Shown here piece by piece: positions 25,790-34,216 of a DNA stretch of 57,620 nt (within the stretch, counting starts at the first letter, position 1; each line of letters starts with the position of its first letter). Both the position numbers and the translations under genes were made by a program. The stretch lies in assembly GCF_004358185.1 (NCBI RefSeq), contig NZ_SMUV01000047.1, forward strand, positions 1-57,620. The letters run 5' to 3'. This DNA is from Antarcticimicrobium luteum (GTDB lineage Bacteria; Pseudomonadota; Alphaproteobacteria; Rhodobacterales; Rhodobacteraceae). The notes below the pieces were generated by a model. The model did not search any database. It was not told where the DNA came from and saw nothing but the letters and a program-made list of their open reading frames with translations.

Positions 25790-26326
25790 AACCTGTCTTG
25801 GCCAGGACCGGGCGGCCACCGGCGCGACGCCCGAACGGGTGGCGCGCCTCGGCGCCGGCCTGGTGCCCGAAGGCCGGCAGATCTTCCAGAACCTGACGGT
25901 GCGCGAGAATCTCGTGGCGACCGCGGCGAACCGGCATGATCGCGAAAACCCATGGACGCCGCGGCGGGTCAATGACCTGTTTCCCCGGATGGAAGAGCGC
26001 GCCTCGCAGCGCGCCGGCACGCTCTCGGGCGGCGAACAACAGATGCTTGCCATCGGCCGCGCCCTGATGACGAACCCCCATCTTCCGATCCTCGACGAGG
26101 CGACAGAGGGGCTGGCCCCGGTGATCCGCAAAGAGATCCGGGATGTCATCACCCACCTAAACAGGACGGGCAATCGATCCTGCTGATCGACAAGAACCTG
26201 GCTGTCCTCAAGCGGCTGGCCGATCGTCACTATGTCCTGGAAAAAGGCCGTCTGGCCTGGTCCGGTGACAATGCCGCGCTGGACCGGGATCAGGAGCTGA
26301 TCCAGGGCTGTATCGGCGTCTTACAT
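25790..26326 (+). pseudogene. livF: Remnant of a branched-chain amino acid ABC ATPase (livF)
   Basis: From about 25800 one frame reads like the middle of LivF: GLVPEGRQIFQNLTVRENL, then LSGGEQQMLAIGRALMTNPH and the Walker B-like LPILDEATEGLAPV. Walker A and everything before it are missing. Near 26165 the frame breaks; the C-terminal part continues in another frame as ILLIDKNLAVLKRLADRHYVLEKGRLAW up to about 26326. The remnant has therefore lost its 5' third and carries a frameshift. No other liv genes are nearby. It runs directly into the start of the alpha/beta hydrolase gene, suggesting that gene was once the neighbour of a full liv operon. Confidence 0.85.
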
Positions 26327-27215
26327 GGAAAACCGGCCCCAGATCCATCCGCACGGCGGCTTCGATGCCGCGATCGATGCCGCGCAACTCGATACCGACT
26401 ACGACGCCCGCGCGACGGTCAGCCAGGGGGCATTCGACGACATCATCGCGCGCTATCTCTCCTGTTCGCAAGCGGCGGCGTCCGAGCACATGAGGCGCGC
26501 CAATGTGGTCTATGACCCCTGTGGCGAAGGTTTCGACCTGCTGGGCCCTGCGGATGGAAACGCCCCGGCGGTAATCTTCATCCATGGCGGGTATTGGCGG
26601 GCGCTGTCGCGGCGGCATTCCCATTTTCCCGCCCCGATGCTGGCGCGCCACGGCATTGCCACCATCACGCCGGACTATACGCTCGCCCCCCGGGCGACGC
26701 TGGCCGAGATCAACCGCCAGATGCGGGCGATGCTGGCCCATGTCTGGCAAGAGGCCCCGGCGCTCGGCCTTGATCGGCAGCGCATCCATGTGGTCGGCAG
26801 CTCGGCGGGCGGCCATCCCGCCGCCGCGCTGGCCGCAGGTGGTTGGCAGGCTGAGTTCGATCTGCCCGACCGCCCGCTGGCCGGTGTCATGCCGATCAGC
26901 GGCTTGTTCGACCTGGCGCCGATCCGCCGCGCGCCCCCGCAATCGTGGCTGAATCTGAGCCCCGAGGACGAGGCGGCGCTGAGCCCGCTGCGCCACCTGC
27001 CCCGCGATCCGGCGCCGATGTTCGTCGCGCGTGCGCAAACCGAGGCGCCCGGATTCATCCGTCAATCCGATGCCTTTGCCCAGGCATGGGGCGACAGCGG
27101 CGCGCGGACGCGCCGCCTGTGCATTCCGGGGCGCAACCATTTCGATGTGATCCTCGACCTGTGCGACGACAACACCGCGCTGTCGCGCGCCCTGCTCGAC
27201 CTCATCGCGGTCTAG
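26325..27215 (+). CDS. Alpha/beta hydrolase, kynurenine-formamidase-like
   Basis: The 296-residue protein has the oxyanion motif HGGYW (87-91), nucleophile Ser160 in GSSAGG and a C-terminal histidine in IPGRNHFDVI. HGGYW and the N-terminal ARATVSQGAFDDIIARY arrangement are characteristic of arylformamidases that open N-formylkynurenine, although relatives hydrolyse other amides and esters. The same neighbourhood has 3-hydroxyanthranilate dioxygenase (33540), which fits kynurenine-type chemistry, but kynurenine hydroxylase and kynureninase are absent. It starts at the end of the livF remnant and converges with the LysR gene. Confidence 0.75.
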   Translation: MENRPQIHPHGGFDAAIDAAQLDTDYDARATVSQGAFDDIIARYLSCSQAAASEHMRRANVVYDPCGEGFDLLGPADGNAPAVIFIHGGYWRALSRRHSHFPAPMLARHGIATITPDYTLAPRATLAEINRQMRAMLAHVWQEAPALGLDRQRIHVVGSSAGGHPAAALAAGGWQAEFDLPDRPLAGVMPISGLFDLAPIRRAPPQSWLNLSPEDEAALSPLRHLPRDPAPMFVARAQTEAPGFIRQSDAFAQAWGDSGARTRRLCIPGRNHFDVILDLCDDNTALSRALLDLIAV

Positions 27216-27217
27216 GC

Positions 27218-28162
27218 TCACATCGCCTTTGCGATCTCCTGCAGCTGCGCGATCAGCGCGGTGCCCGCAGGAGAGAGCCGCTCGGCCTTGCGCAGCGAAA
27301 TCCCGACCGGCCCGGCACCGAAAGGTACCTTCCAGTTGATCTTGGCAAGCAGCCCGCTGGCGATGTCCTGCGCCACCACGTGAGAGGGCATCAGGCCGAT
27401 GAAATCTCTCAGTTGAAGAAAGGTCCGGTTCGCCAGATAGGACACCGACTCGATCGACACCGAGGGCGCGTATTGTCCCTGGTTGATGAAGAACTGGTCG
27501 ATCTGGCGCCGCAGCGAGGTTTCGAACGGCGGCAGGATCCAGCCAAAGGGTTTGAGGTCGTCGAAGCCAACCTCTTGGCGCCCGGCCAGCGGATGGTCAG
27601 GGCCGGCCACCGCCAGGATCCTTTCGTCAAACAACGCGATCTGGTCGATCTCGCTCCGGTGCCGATGGGTCGGCAGCCGCCCGACGACGACATCGATCTC
27701 GCCCGAGCGCAGCGCCGGCATCAGCGCCTCATTGGTGCCCTCGACGATCTTCACCGCCACTTTCGGCCGCGCCTCGATCAGACGCTCGATGGCCAGCGGC
27801 AAAAGATGCGATGAGGCCGCCAACAGCGTGCCCACCACGACCCGGCCCTCGTTCCCCTCCTTGAGGTCGTCCAGTTCCTGCGCCGCGTTCGACACCTGCG
27901 CAAAGATCAGCTTGCCGTGACGGATCAGCGCCTCGCCATGCGGTGTCGGCACGACCCCCCGGTTGGTGCGCTCGAAGAGCTGCACCTCGAAGTCGAGTTC
28001 CAGATCCTTGATCATCTTGGTCGCCGCCGGCTGCGAGACGTTGAGCTCGCGCGCGGCGTTCTGGATCGACCGGTGCTTGCCGACAGCGACCAGCAGGCGC
28101 AGCTGCTTCAGCTTCAGCCGCGTCAAGACCCGCTCCACGATCCGGGTATGTCCAGTGGCCAT
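27218..28162 (-). CDS. LysR family transcriptional regulator
   Basis: The 314-residue protein has a typical LysR N-terminus, LKLKQLRLLVAVGKHRSIQNAARELNVSQPAATKMIKDLE, and an effector domain with VVVGTLLAASSHLLPLAIERL. This subgroup resembles GbpR/PcaQ-like regulators of aromatic or sugar catabolism. It ends two bases from the convergent hydrolase gene and starts nine bases from the end of the aspartate-dehydrogenase-like gene. It probably regulates that gene and the divergent molybdenum-hydroxylase operon through the 28961-29112 region. Confidence 0.88.
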   Translation of the reverse strand: MATGHTRIVERVLTRLKLKQLRLLVAVGKHRSIQNAARELNVSQPAATKMIKDLELDFEVQLFERTNRGVVPTPHGEALIRHGKLIFAQVSNAAQELDDLKEGNEGRVVVGTLLAASSHLLPLAIERLIEARPKVAVKIVEGTNEALMPALRSGEIDVVVGRLPTHRHRSEIDQIALFDERILAVAGPDHPLAGRQEVGFDDLKPFGWILPPFETSLRRQIDQFFINQGQYAPSVSIESVSYLANRTFLQLRDFIGLMPSHVVAQDIASGLLAKINWKVPFGAGPVGISLRKAERLSPAGTALIAQLQEIAKAM

Positions 28163-28171
28163 GTCGTCCTC

Positions 28172-28960
28172 CTAGATCACGATGGTATCCCGGGCGCCGC
28201 GCAAGGCGGCCACGATACTCATCGCCGCCAACGCCGAGCTGCGGGGGTTGTCCGGTAGCGGATTGCCGGAAATCGAGAACGAGAACGACCCGAAATCGCC
28301 GCAGGCGTGCACTTCGTGGACATTGCCGCCAACCGTCGGATCCGCCACCAGTTCCACCTGCGTGGCGTCGAAGCCGATCCCGGCCAGCGCCACCGCCGCC
28401 GCCACATTGGCATTCTTGGGATAGCGCAGCGCCGCCGTCCCCGCATCGCCGCGGAAATGGACCTGCGGATTGCCGCCGAGGTCGGCAAGGTTCAGCACCT
28501 CCTCGGCCATCGACCCGCGCCAGCCCAGCGGCGGTTTGCGGCCGACGTAGCGAACCTGCTCCAACCTGCCCTGACGGGCCGCGCGCAACGCATCCAGCGC
28601 GCCGATGGCGCCCGAGGCGACATGCAGCCGGCTGTCCCCCGCTGCAGCGGCTTCCCTGAGGCTGTCCCTCAGATCCCTGTCAGCCAGCGCCCCGGCCGAG
28701 ACGGTGATGACATCCAGCCCCCGGCGCAGCGCCGCCGCCCCATGCTGACGCAGCCCCTCGTGGCCGGCGCAGTCAACGACATGGGTGACCTCTCCGGGCA
28801 GATCCGCGACCGATGCGACCGCCGGAACACCGGCAGGGCGTCCGGCCCCGGCCAGACGCTCAGGCCGCAGCACGATGGCCGCGAGCGGCAAGTCCTGTCT
28901 TGCCATCGCCGCCCGGACATAGCCGGCAATCGCCCCGTCGCCGATCAAAGCAATTTTCAT
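28172..28960 (-). CDS. Aspartate dehydrogenase homologue (NadX family)
   Basis: The 262-residue protein starts MKIALIGDGAIAGYV (Rossmann glycine motif) and carries the family's C-terminal catalytic-site segment VGGNVHEVHACGDFGSFSF, including the histidine, plus YPKNANVAAAVALAG. NadX-type enzymes oxidise L-aspartate to iminoaspartate with NAD(P); some family members are catabolic rather than biosynthetic. A run of open codons upstream lacks homology and the promoter probably lies there. Divergent from the molybdenum hydroxylase operon, with LysR downstream. Confidence 0.85.
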   Translation of the reverse strand: MKIALIGDGAIAGYVRAAMARQDLPLAAIVLRPERLAGAGRPAGVPAVASVADLPGEVTHVVDCAGHEGLRQHGAAALRRGLDVITVSAGALADRDLRDSLREAAAAGDSRLHVASGAIGALDALRAARQGRLEQVRYVGRKPPLGWRGSMAEEVLNLADLGGNPQVHFRGDAGTAALRYPKNANVAAAVALAGIGFDATQVELVADPTVGGNVHEVHACGDFGSFSFSISGNPLPDNPRSSALAAMSIVAALRGARDTIVI

Positions 28961-29112
28961 CGCGCCCTCCGCTTTGCGCCCAAACATATTTAACATCAGA
29001 TCGATTTCATATCGGCTTTGGTTATACCCACTTGCCTTCTTTGTATTTGGTTTGCGGGGGCGGATTTGGTCCAATGCCGGTCGAACGGAATTCAAAGGCG
29101 CTGCATCCAACC
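28961..29112. promoter_or_regulatory. Divergent promoter region of the aspartate dehydrogenase and molybdenum hydroxylase genes
   Basis: An AT-rich 150-base gap with CGAT-TTCAT-ATCG (29002-29014) as a short dyad and the T-N11-A spacing typical of LysR targets. The LysR at 27218 is the likely binder. An alternative ATG for the hydroxylase at 29074 would lie inside this region. Confidence 0.45.
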
Positions 29113-31233
29113 ATGCGCAATCCCAAGGAAAAATTCGTCGGATCGCCACTGGCGCGACGTGAGGATCCGGCGCTGATCAGCGGGCGCGGCACCTATACGG
29201 ACGACGTGCGACTGACCGACCCGCTGCATCTGGCCGTCGTGCGCAGCATGGTTTCCGCCGGCACCATCGACGCCATCGAGACCGAAATGGCCGCCGATCT
29301 GCCCGGTGTCGCCGGCGTGCACACCGGCGCGGATCTGACCGGCCTTGGCGCGCTGCAGGTCAATCCGGTTATCCCGATCAGGCATCTGCCCGACTATCCG
29401 GTCCTCGCCGGGAAACAGGTTCATTCGGTCGGCCAGCCCATCGCCGCCATCCTGGCCGGGGATCTGGAGCTCGCACGCGACGCGTGCGAGCAGGTCCGGG
29501 TGGAGATCGACGACGCCCCCCTGCCCGATCCGCGACTGGCGGCCGAGCAGACCTGGTCGGCGGGCGATGTGACCGGCGCCTTTGAACACGCAGAGCGCAT
29601 CGTGGAATGCGAGGTCCGTCACCCGCGCCTGGCCCCCTCGCCGATGGAACCACGATCCATCGCCGTCGCCTTTGATGCTGCGACCGAGACCGTCACAGTC
29701 TGGCTGTCGACCCAGACCCCGCACCGCAGCCGCAACGACATCGCCGCGATCCTCGGACTCCCGCGGGCGCGCATTCGGCTGATCTCGCCCGATGTGGGCG
29801 GCGCCTTCGGAATGAAATCCTCGGTCTATCCTGAGGAGGTCTTTGCCGTCTGGGCCGCCTTCCACCATCGGCGCGACATCAGATGGACCTCGACCCGGTC
29901 CGAGGAGTTCCTGTCGGCGACGCACGGTCGGGCGGTGACCAGCAGGGGCCGGCTGGCGCTGGACCGCGAGGGGCGGTTCCTCGCGCTGAGCGCAGAGGTC
30001 GCCACCCCGGTCGGGCATTGGCTTCCCACCAGCGGGCTGATCACGGCCTGGAACGCGGGCCGGGTTCTGCCGAGCGGCTATCGCCTCGACACCCTGACGG
30101 TCACCACGCAGGCCTGGATGCACAACACCGGCCTGACCGGCATCTATCGCGGCGCCGGCCGGCCGGAGGCGAACTGTCTAATGGAGCGTCTGATCGACAA
30201 GGCCGCGGCCGAGACCGGGATCGACCCGTTCGAGCTGCGCCGCCGAAACCTGCTGAGGCCGGAGGATCTCCCGTTCGAGACGCCGACCGGAAATACCCTG
30301 GATTCCGGAGACTACGCCGCCGCGCTCGACCTGCTCGAAGCTCAGGTCGACTACGCCGCCCTCTGCGATGACCGGGACCGGCGACGGGCGGCGGGCGAAC
30401 TGGTCGGCATCGGGATCGGCTTTTATGTGGAGCCCTCCGGCAGCGGATGGGAAACCGCGCGGGCGACCCTGAACGCTGACGGCAGCGCATCGGTTCAAAG
30501 CGGCAGTTCCTCGCAGGGGCACGGGCGCGCGACCGCCTTTGCCCAGATCGCGGCGGATGCGCTCGGCATCGAGCCGGGGCGGATCGAGGTCACCTTTGGC
30601 GATACCGCGACCTGCCCCGAGGGCATCGGCGCCCTGGCCAGCCGCAGCACCCCCATCGGCGGCAGCGCGGTTCTGCTGGCCTGCGAAAAGCTTGCGGCGC
30701 GGCAGCGGGCGGGCGACCCCCTGCCGATCACCGAAGAAATCCGCTACGCGAACAAGGGGCAGGCCTGGGGTTACGGCGCCTTTCTCATTGTCCTCTCGGT
30801 CGACCGAGACACCGGAGCGCCGACGCTCGAGCGCGCGGTCTGCGTCGACGATACCGGCCTGATCATCAACCCGATGATGGTCGAGGGGCAGCTGACCGGC
30901 GGCTTCGCCCAAGCCCTGGGCGAGGCCCTGATGGAGCGGGTCGTCTATGACGAAAATGGCCAGCTTCTGACCGGCTCCTTCATGGATTACGCAGTTCCGC
31001 GCTGCAGCGACGTGCCGCCGCTGACGCTTCTTAAAACGACCACCCCCAGCCCGATGAACGCGCTCGGCGCCAAGGGCGTCGGCGAGGCCGGAACCATCGG
31101 CGCGCCGGCGGCGATCCTCAACGCGGCAATCGACGCGCTGCGCCCGCTGGGCGTGAGCGATCTGAACCTGCCACTGACAAGCGAAACCCTGTGGCGTGCT
31201 ATTCGAGCGGCCGAAGAGGAGAAGACGTCATGA
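29113..31233 (+). CDS. Molybdopterin-binding subunit of a xanthine-dehydrogenase-family hydroxylase
   Basis: The 706-residue protein has the usual N-terminus (GSPLARREDPALISGRGTYTDD), GGAFGMK, the YRGAGRPEA active-site segment, a GSSSQGHG Q-loop and a catalytic glutamate in GAKGVGEAG. CO dehydrogenase's selenocysteine-like AYxCSFR loop is absent, so it is not a CO dehydrogenase. Relatives hydroxylate N-heterocycles or oxidise aldehydes. Two things are odd: the protein is about 60-80 residues shorter than typical, with a gap after LLACEKLAARQ where about 50 residues are normally found, and no genes for the FAD and 2Fe-2S subunits lie nearby. The next gene overlaps its stop (ATGA). Confidence 0.85.
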   Translation: MRNPKEKFVGSPLARREDPALISGRGTYTDDVRLTDPLHLAVVRSMVSAGTIDAIETEMAADLPGVAGVHTGADLTGLGALQVNPVIPIRHLPDYPVLAGKQVHSVGQPIAAILAGDLELARDACEQVRVEIDDAPLPDPRLAAEQTWSAGDVTGAFEHAERIVECEVRHPRLAPSPMEPRSIAVAFDAATETVTVWLSTQTPHRSRNDIAAILGLPRARIRLISPDVGGAFGMKSSVYPEEVFAVWAAFHHRRDIRWTSTRSEEFLSATHGRAVTSRGRLALDREGRFLALSAEVATPVGHWLPTSGLITAWNAGRVLPSGYRLDTLTVTTQAWMHNTGLTGIYRGAGRPEANCLMERLIDKAAAETGIDPFELRRRNLLRPEDLPFETPTGNTLDSGDYAAALDLLEAQVDYAALCDDRDRRRAAGELVGIGIGFYVEPSGSGWETARATLNADGSASVQSGSSSQGHGRATAFAQIAADALGIEPGRIEVTFGDTATCPEGIGALASRSTPIGGSAVLLACEKLAARQRAGDPLPITEEIRYANKGQAWGYGAFLIVLSVDRDTGAPTLERAVCVDDTGLIINPMMVEGQLTGGFAQALGEALMERVVYDENGQLLTGSFMDYAVPRCSDVPPLTLLKTTTPSPMNALGAKGVGEAGTIGAPAAILNAAIDALRPLGVSDLNLPLTSETLWRAIRAAEEEKTS

Positions 31234-32183
31234 AATATTCGAAACTCGACGCCAAGGATTACGCCCGCGAACATATGCGCGGGATCTGGGCCGCCGCCCT
31301 CAACCCGTTCCATCAGGACGGCACGTTCAACGAGGAGGGGCTGCGCAGCAACATCCGGCACTGGGTCGATGACCTGGGCATCCAGGGCCTGTTCATCGCC
31401 GGAAAGCAGGGCGAATTCTTTTCGATGAGTCTGGAAGAGCGCAAGCGCAACTTCGAGATCGCCGTCGAGGAATGCGACGGCAAGGCCGGCACCATCATGT
31501 CTGCCTCGGACCAGAATTTCGACACCGTGGTCGAGCTGGCCCGACACGCGCAGGACTGCGGCGCGGACTACGTTGTGGTGCATGCGCCGGTGCTGCATTT
31601 CATCTCGGACCAGGACGACACGGTGTTCAACTACTACAAGGAGCTTTGCGACCGGGTCGACATCGGCATCGCGATGTGGAGCCACCCCGACAGCGGCTAT
31701 CTGATGAGCCCCGAGCTTTGCGCGCGGGTGGCGGAGCTGCCCAATATCGTCGCCATCAAATACTCGGTCCCGCGCGAAATGTACGTTCGCCTGTCCAGAA
31801 TGGTCGGTGACAAGATCCAGGTCTCCACCGCCTCCGAAGAGGAATGGCTCGACAACATCGAGGAACTGGACTGGAAACTCTATCTCTGCTCGGCGCCGCC
31901 CTACCTGCTGCAGACCAAGGCGGACCGGCGGATGCAGGCCTACACCGAACTGGCCTTTGCCGGCCGTTTCGAAGAGGCGCGCAAACTGCGCGACAGCCTC
32001 GATCCGGTCCGCGAGGCAATCAGGAGCACCCGCCCCGGCGGCAAGCCGCAGGCGCACAGCAAGTACTGGCAGGATCTGCTCGGTCAGGTGGGCGGACCAG
32101 TCCGCGCGCCCCTGCTGCAACTCACCGACGAGGAAAAGGTCCGCACCCGCGAGGCGTTCGACGGCTGCGGCCTCAAGCTCTGA
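31230..32183 (+). CDS. Dihydrodipicolinate synthase family (DapA/NAL-like) enzyme
   Basis: The 317-residue TIM-barrel protein retains the Schiff-base lysine in NIVAIKYS, but the usual GTTGE is GKQGE and the catalytic tyrosine loop is replaced by VVVHAPVLHFI. It is therefore a Lys-dependent aldolase or hydrolyase of the superfamily, not a true DapA. Typical reactions split or join pyruvate with an aldehyde. It is translationally coupled to the molybdenum hydroxylase, so the two probably act in sequence on one pathway, for example after ring opening. Substrate unknown. Confidence 0.8.
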   Translation: MKYSKLDAKDYAREHMRGIWAAALNPFHQDGTFNEEGLRSNIRHWVDDLGIQGLFIAGKQGEFFSMSLEERKRNFEIAVEECDGKAGTIMSASDQNFDTVVELARHAQDCGADYVVVHAPVLHFISDQDDTVFNYYKELCDRVDIGIAMWSHPDSGYLMSPELCARVAELPNIVAIKYSVPREMYVRLSRMVGDKIQVSTASEEEWLDNIEELDWKLYLCSAPPYLLQTKADRRMQAYTELAFAGRFEEARKLRDSLDPVREAIRSTRPGGKPQAHSKYWQDLLGQVGGPVRAPLLQLTDEEKVRTREAFDGCGLKL

Positions 32184-32200
32184 CCCGGAAGGAAAACGGC

Positions 32201-32494
32201 ATGGAAATCTCCGGCGAATACATCATCCGGCCCCCCCGCGAGGTGGTCTGGACCGCACTGAACGATGCCGAGGTTCTGCAAGCCTGCATTCCCGGCTGCC
32301 AGGAGGTGATCAAGAGCTCGGACACCGAGATGTCGGCCAGGGTCCGGCTGAAGGTCGGCTCGGTCAAGGCGCTGTTCTCCGGCGATGTCGCCCTGACCGA
32401 CATCGACGCGCCGGCAGGCTGCACCCTTGTCGGGAAGGGCAACGGCGGCGTTGCCGGCTTTGCCGACGCCGACAAGGTCGCCGCGACGTCCTGA
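32201..32494 (+). pseudogene. coxG: Truncated CoxG-like SRPBCC protein
   Basis: The 97-residue product begins MEISGEYIIRPPREVVWTALNDAEVLQACIPGC, which is the CoxG start, and follows the family to GCTLVGKGNGGVAGFADADKV. Normal CoxG has at least 150 residues; here the C-terminal half, including the lipid-binding-cavity wall and any membrane anchor, is missing. Near 32475-32490 a second frame would extend it only twelve residues. CoxG helps anchor and mature CoxL-type hydroxylases. The end lies directly against the EamA gene, as though a deletion fused the two. Confidence 0.75.
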
Positions 32495-32519
32495 AAGCAA
32501 CCGGCCGGAGCGCAGAGAC

Positions 32520-33416
32520 ATGACAGGCGAAGCGCTGGCTATCGTCTCGGCGGCCTTCTACGGGCTTGCCGGCGCCGCCATCGCGCGCGGCGGACGGACG
32601 GCGCGCGCCGACAATGGGTTGTTTCTGTCCATCCTCGTTACCGCCGCCGGATCCCTCGCGCTCTGGCTGCTCTTCGGTCGCCGGGTTCTTCCCGACCTTC
32701 CCTTGCAGCAGGCGGCGACAGCGATCATCCTCTTTCTGTTGTCGGGCGTCGCCTCGATGGTCCTCGGGCGATATGGGATGTATGCCGCGTCGGTGCGGAT
32801 CGGAGCGATCCGAACCAGCCTCTACCGTCGCCTGATCCCGGTCTTTGCGCTGCCGGTCGGGTTTCTGCTCTTGTCGGAGTTGCCCGATCCCGCCGTCTAT
32901 CCCGGGGCGGTCCTGATCCTGGGCGGCGTCCTGCTGAGCCTGACGCCGCGCACGCCCGGCACCGCCGCCCGGCCGGATGCCTCCCGCGTCTCGGGACATG
33001 CCATCGCCGTGGCCTCTGCGGGTGCCTATGCCCTCGCCTATGCGCTGCGCCGCCTCGGGCTGGACCTTTGGCCGGATCCGCTTCTGGGCACCTTCCTCGG
33101 CGCCGCCGCCGGGGCGCTGTGGTTCCTCGGCGCGCGAATGTTCCGCGCCGCGCGCCCGTCAACGCGTCCCGGGCTGCTGGAAGACCGGGGCCCATGGCAA
33201 TGGACCGCCGCCGTGACGCTGGCCGCCGGGCAGACGCTGCAATTTCTCGCCCTGCTCGAAACCGAGGTTGCCACCGTCGCACTGCTGGGGTCTCTCGACA
33301 TCCTCTTCACCGTCGCGATTGCCGGATTTCTGTTCCGCACCGAGGCGCCGCCTGGTCCCCGCATCGCCCTGGCGGTGCTTGTCGCATTCGCCGGAACCGC
33401 AGTGATCTTCCATTGA
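32520..33416 (+). CDS. EamA/DMT family transporter
   Basis: The 298-residue protein has about ten membrane segments in two repeats typical of the EamA family, e.g. LAIVSAAFYGLAGAAIARGG and AIAVASAGAYALAYALRRLG, ending GTAVIFH. Such proteins export metabolites or amino acids. Its ATG lies 25 bases after the truncated CoxG stop. Export of a toxic intermediate of the hydroxylase pathway would fit, but nothing in sequence shows the substrate. Confidence 0.8.
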   Translation: MTGEALAIVSAAFYGLAGAAIARGGRTARADNGLFLSILVTAAGSLALWLLFGRRVLPDLPLQQAATAIILFLLSGVASMVLGRYGMYAASVRIGAIRTSLYRRLIPVFALPVGFLLLSELPDPAVYPGAVLILGGVLLSLTPRTPGTAARPDASRVSGHAIAVASAGAYALAYALRRLGLDLWPDPLLGTFLGAAAGALWFLGARMFRAARPSTRPGLLEDRGPWQWTAAVTLAAGQTLQFLALLETEVATVALLGSLDILFTVAIAGFLFRTEAPPGPRIALAVLVAFAGTAVIFH

Positions 33417-33539
33417 GCGGCCGTCAGGTATTCCACAAATGGATAGCCGTATTCATTACCATCGATGTTCCTGATGGCTGGTACAGGGTATTCAATGACA
33501 GCGCCGAAACGACGCACTGAAACGAGGGAGACGACGTCC
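33417..33539 (+). promoter_or_regulatory. Promoter region of the dioxygenase gene with three GTATTC direct repeats
   Basis: GTATTC occurs at 33428-33433, 33449-33454 and 33488-33493, spaced two helical turns and about four turns apart. Direct repeats with this spacing can be activator sites. The region also has the ribosome binding site GAGGGAGA just before the ATG at 33540. Confidence 0.35.
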
Positions 33540-34103
33540 ATGAACCAGCACCCCAAGCTGCATGCCTTCAATTTCAAGAAATGGGTCGAGGAAAACGCCA
33601 GCCAGTTGAAACCGCCGGTCGGAAACAAGCTGCTGCATACGGATTCAGAGATGATCGTGATGGTTGTCGGCGGCCCCAACACCCGGATGGATTTCCACGA
33701 TGATCCGGTCCCCGAATGGTTCTTTCAGCAGAAGGGCGACATGGTTCTGAAGATCGCCGACGGCGGCGAGATTTACGACGTCCCGGTGCGCGAAGGCGAG
33801 GTCTTCATGCTGCCGCCGCATGTGCGTCACGCGCCGCAGCGGCCACAGGAAGGCTCCATCGGGATCGTCGTCGAGGCGCCGCGCCTGCCGGGCATGACCG
33901 AAGGTTTCGAGTGGTACTGCTTTGACTGCAACGCGCTGGTGCATCGCCACGAGGTCACGCTGGAATCCGCCTCTGGCATCGTCAGCGAACTGCCCAAGGT
34001 CTACGACGCTTTCCACGAGGACATCGAGGCCCGCACCTGCCCGAACTGCGGCAGCGTTCACCCCGGCAAGGGCAAGCCGCCCGAGGGCTGGGTCCAGCTT
34101 TAA
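33540..34103 (+). CDS. nbaC: 3-hydroxyanthranilate 3,4-dioxygenase
   Basis: The 187-residue cupin matches bacterial HAAO in length and motifs. The iron ligands are His53 and Glu59 (DFHDDPVPEW) and His97 (PPHVRHAPQRP), with the substrate-contact Arg49 in TRMDF. A C-terminal rubredoxin-like second iron site is intact: Cys127, Cys130, Cys167, Cys170. It opens 3-hydroxyanthranilate to 2-amino-3-carboxymuconate semialdehyde, which cyclises to quinolinate or is degraded. The usual downstream genes (NbaD decarboxylase, NbaE dehydrogenase) are not in this window. The formamidase-like gene at 26325 would act upstream in a kynurenine pathway. Confidence 0.95.
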   Translation: MNQHPKLHAFNFKKWVEENASQLKPPVGNKLLHTDSEMIVMVVGGPNTRMDFHDDPVPEWFFQQKGDMVLKIADGGEIYDVPVREGEVFMLPPHVRHAPQRPQEGSIGIVVEAPRLPGMTEGFEWYCFDCNALVHRHEVTLESASGIVSELPKVYDAFHEDIEARTCPNCGSVHPGKGKPPEGWVQL

Positions 34104-34216
34104 TACCGGCGCACCAGGCCACTCCCGGCAATTTACCTTCAGACGGTCGGCAGACGCTGATCCCGACCATGAAACGACGCCTGGCCGGGCGGCCGCCTGA
34201 GAAATGCGACACGGGT

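Noticed and set aside
25391-26230. 279-codon minus-strand frame over the livF remnant
   Set aside because: Antisense to the TIM-barrel end and LivF-like text; no motif of its own.
29113-31233. Carbon monoxide dehydrogenase large subunit (CoxL)
   Set aside because: The CO-specific AYxCSFR loop is replaced by IYRGAGR and no coxS/coxM genes are present; kept as a general Mo hydroxylase.
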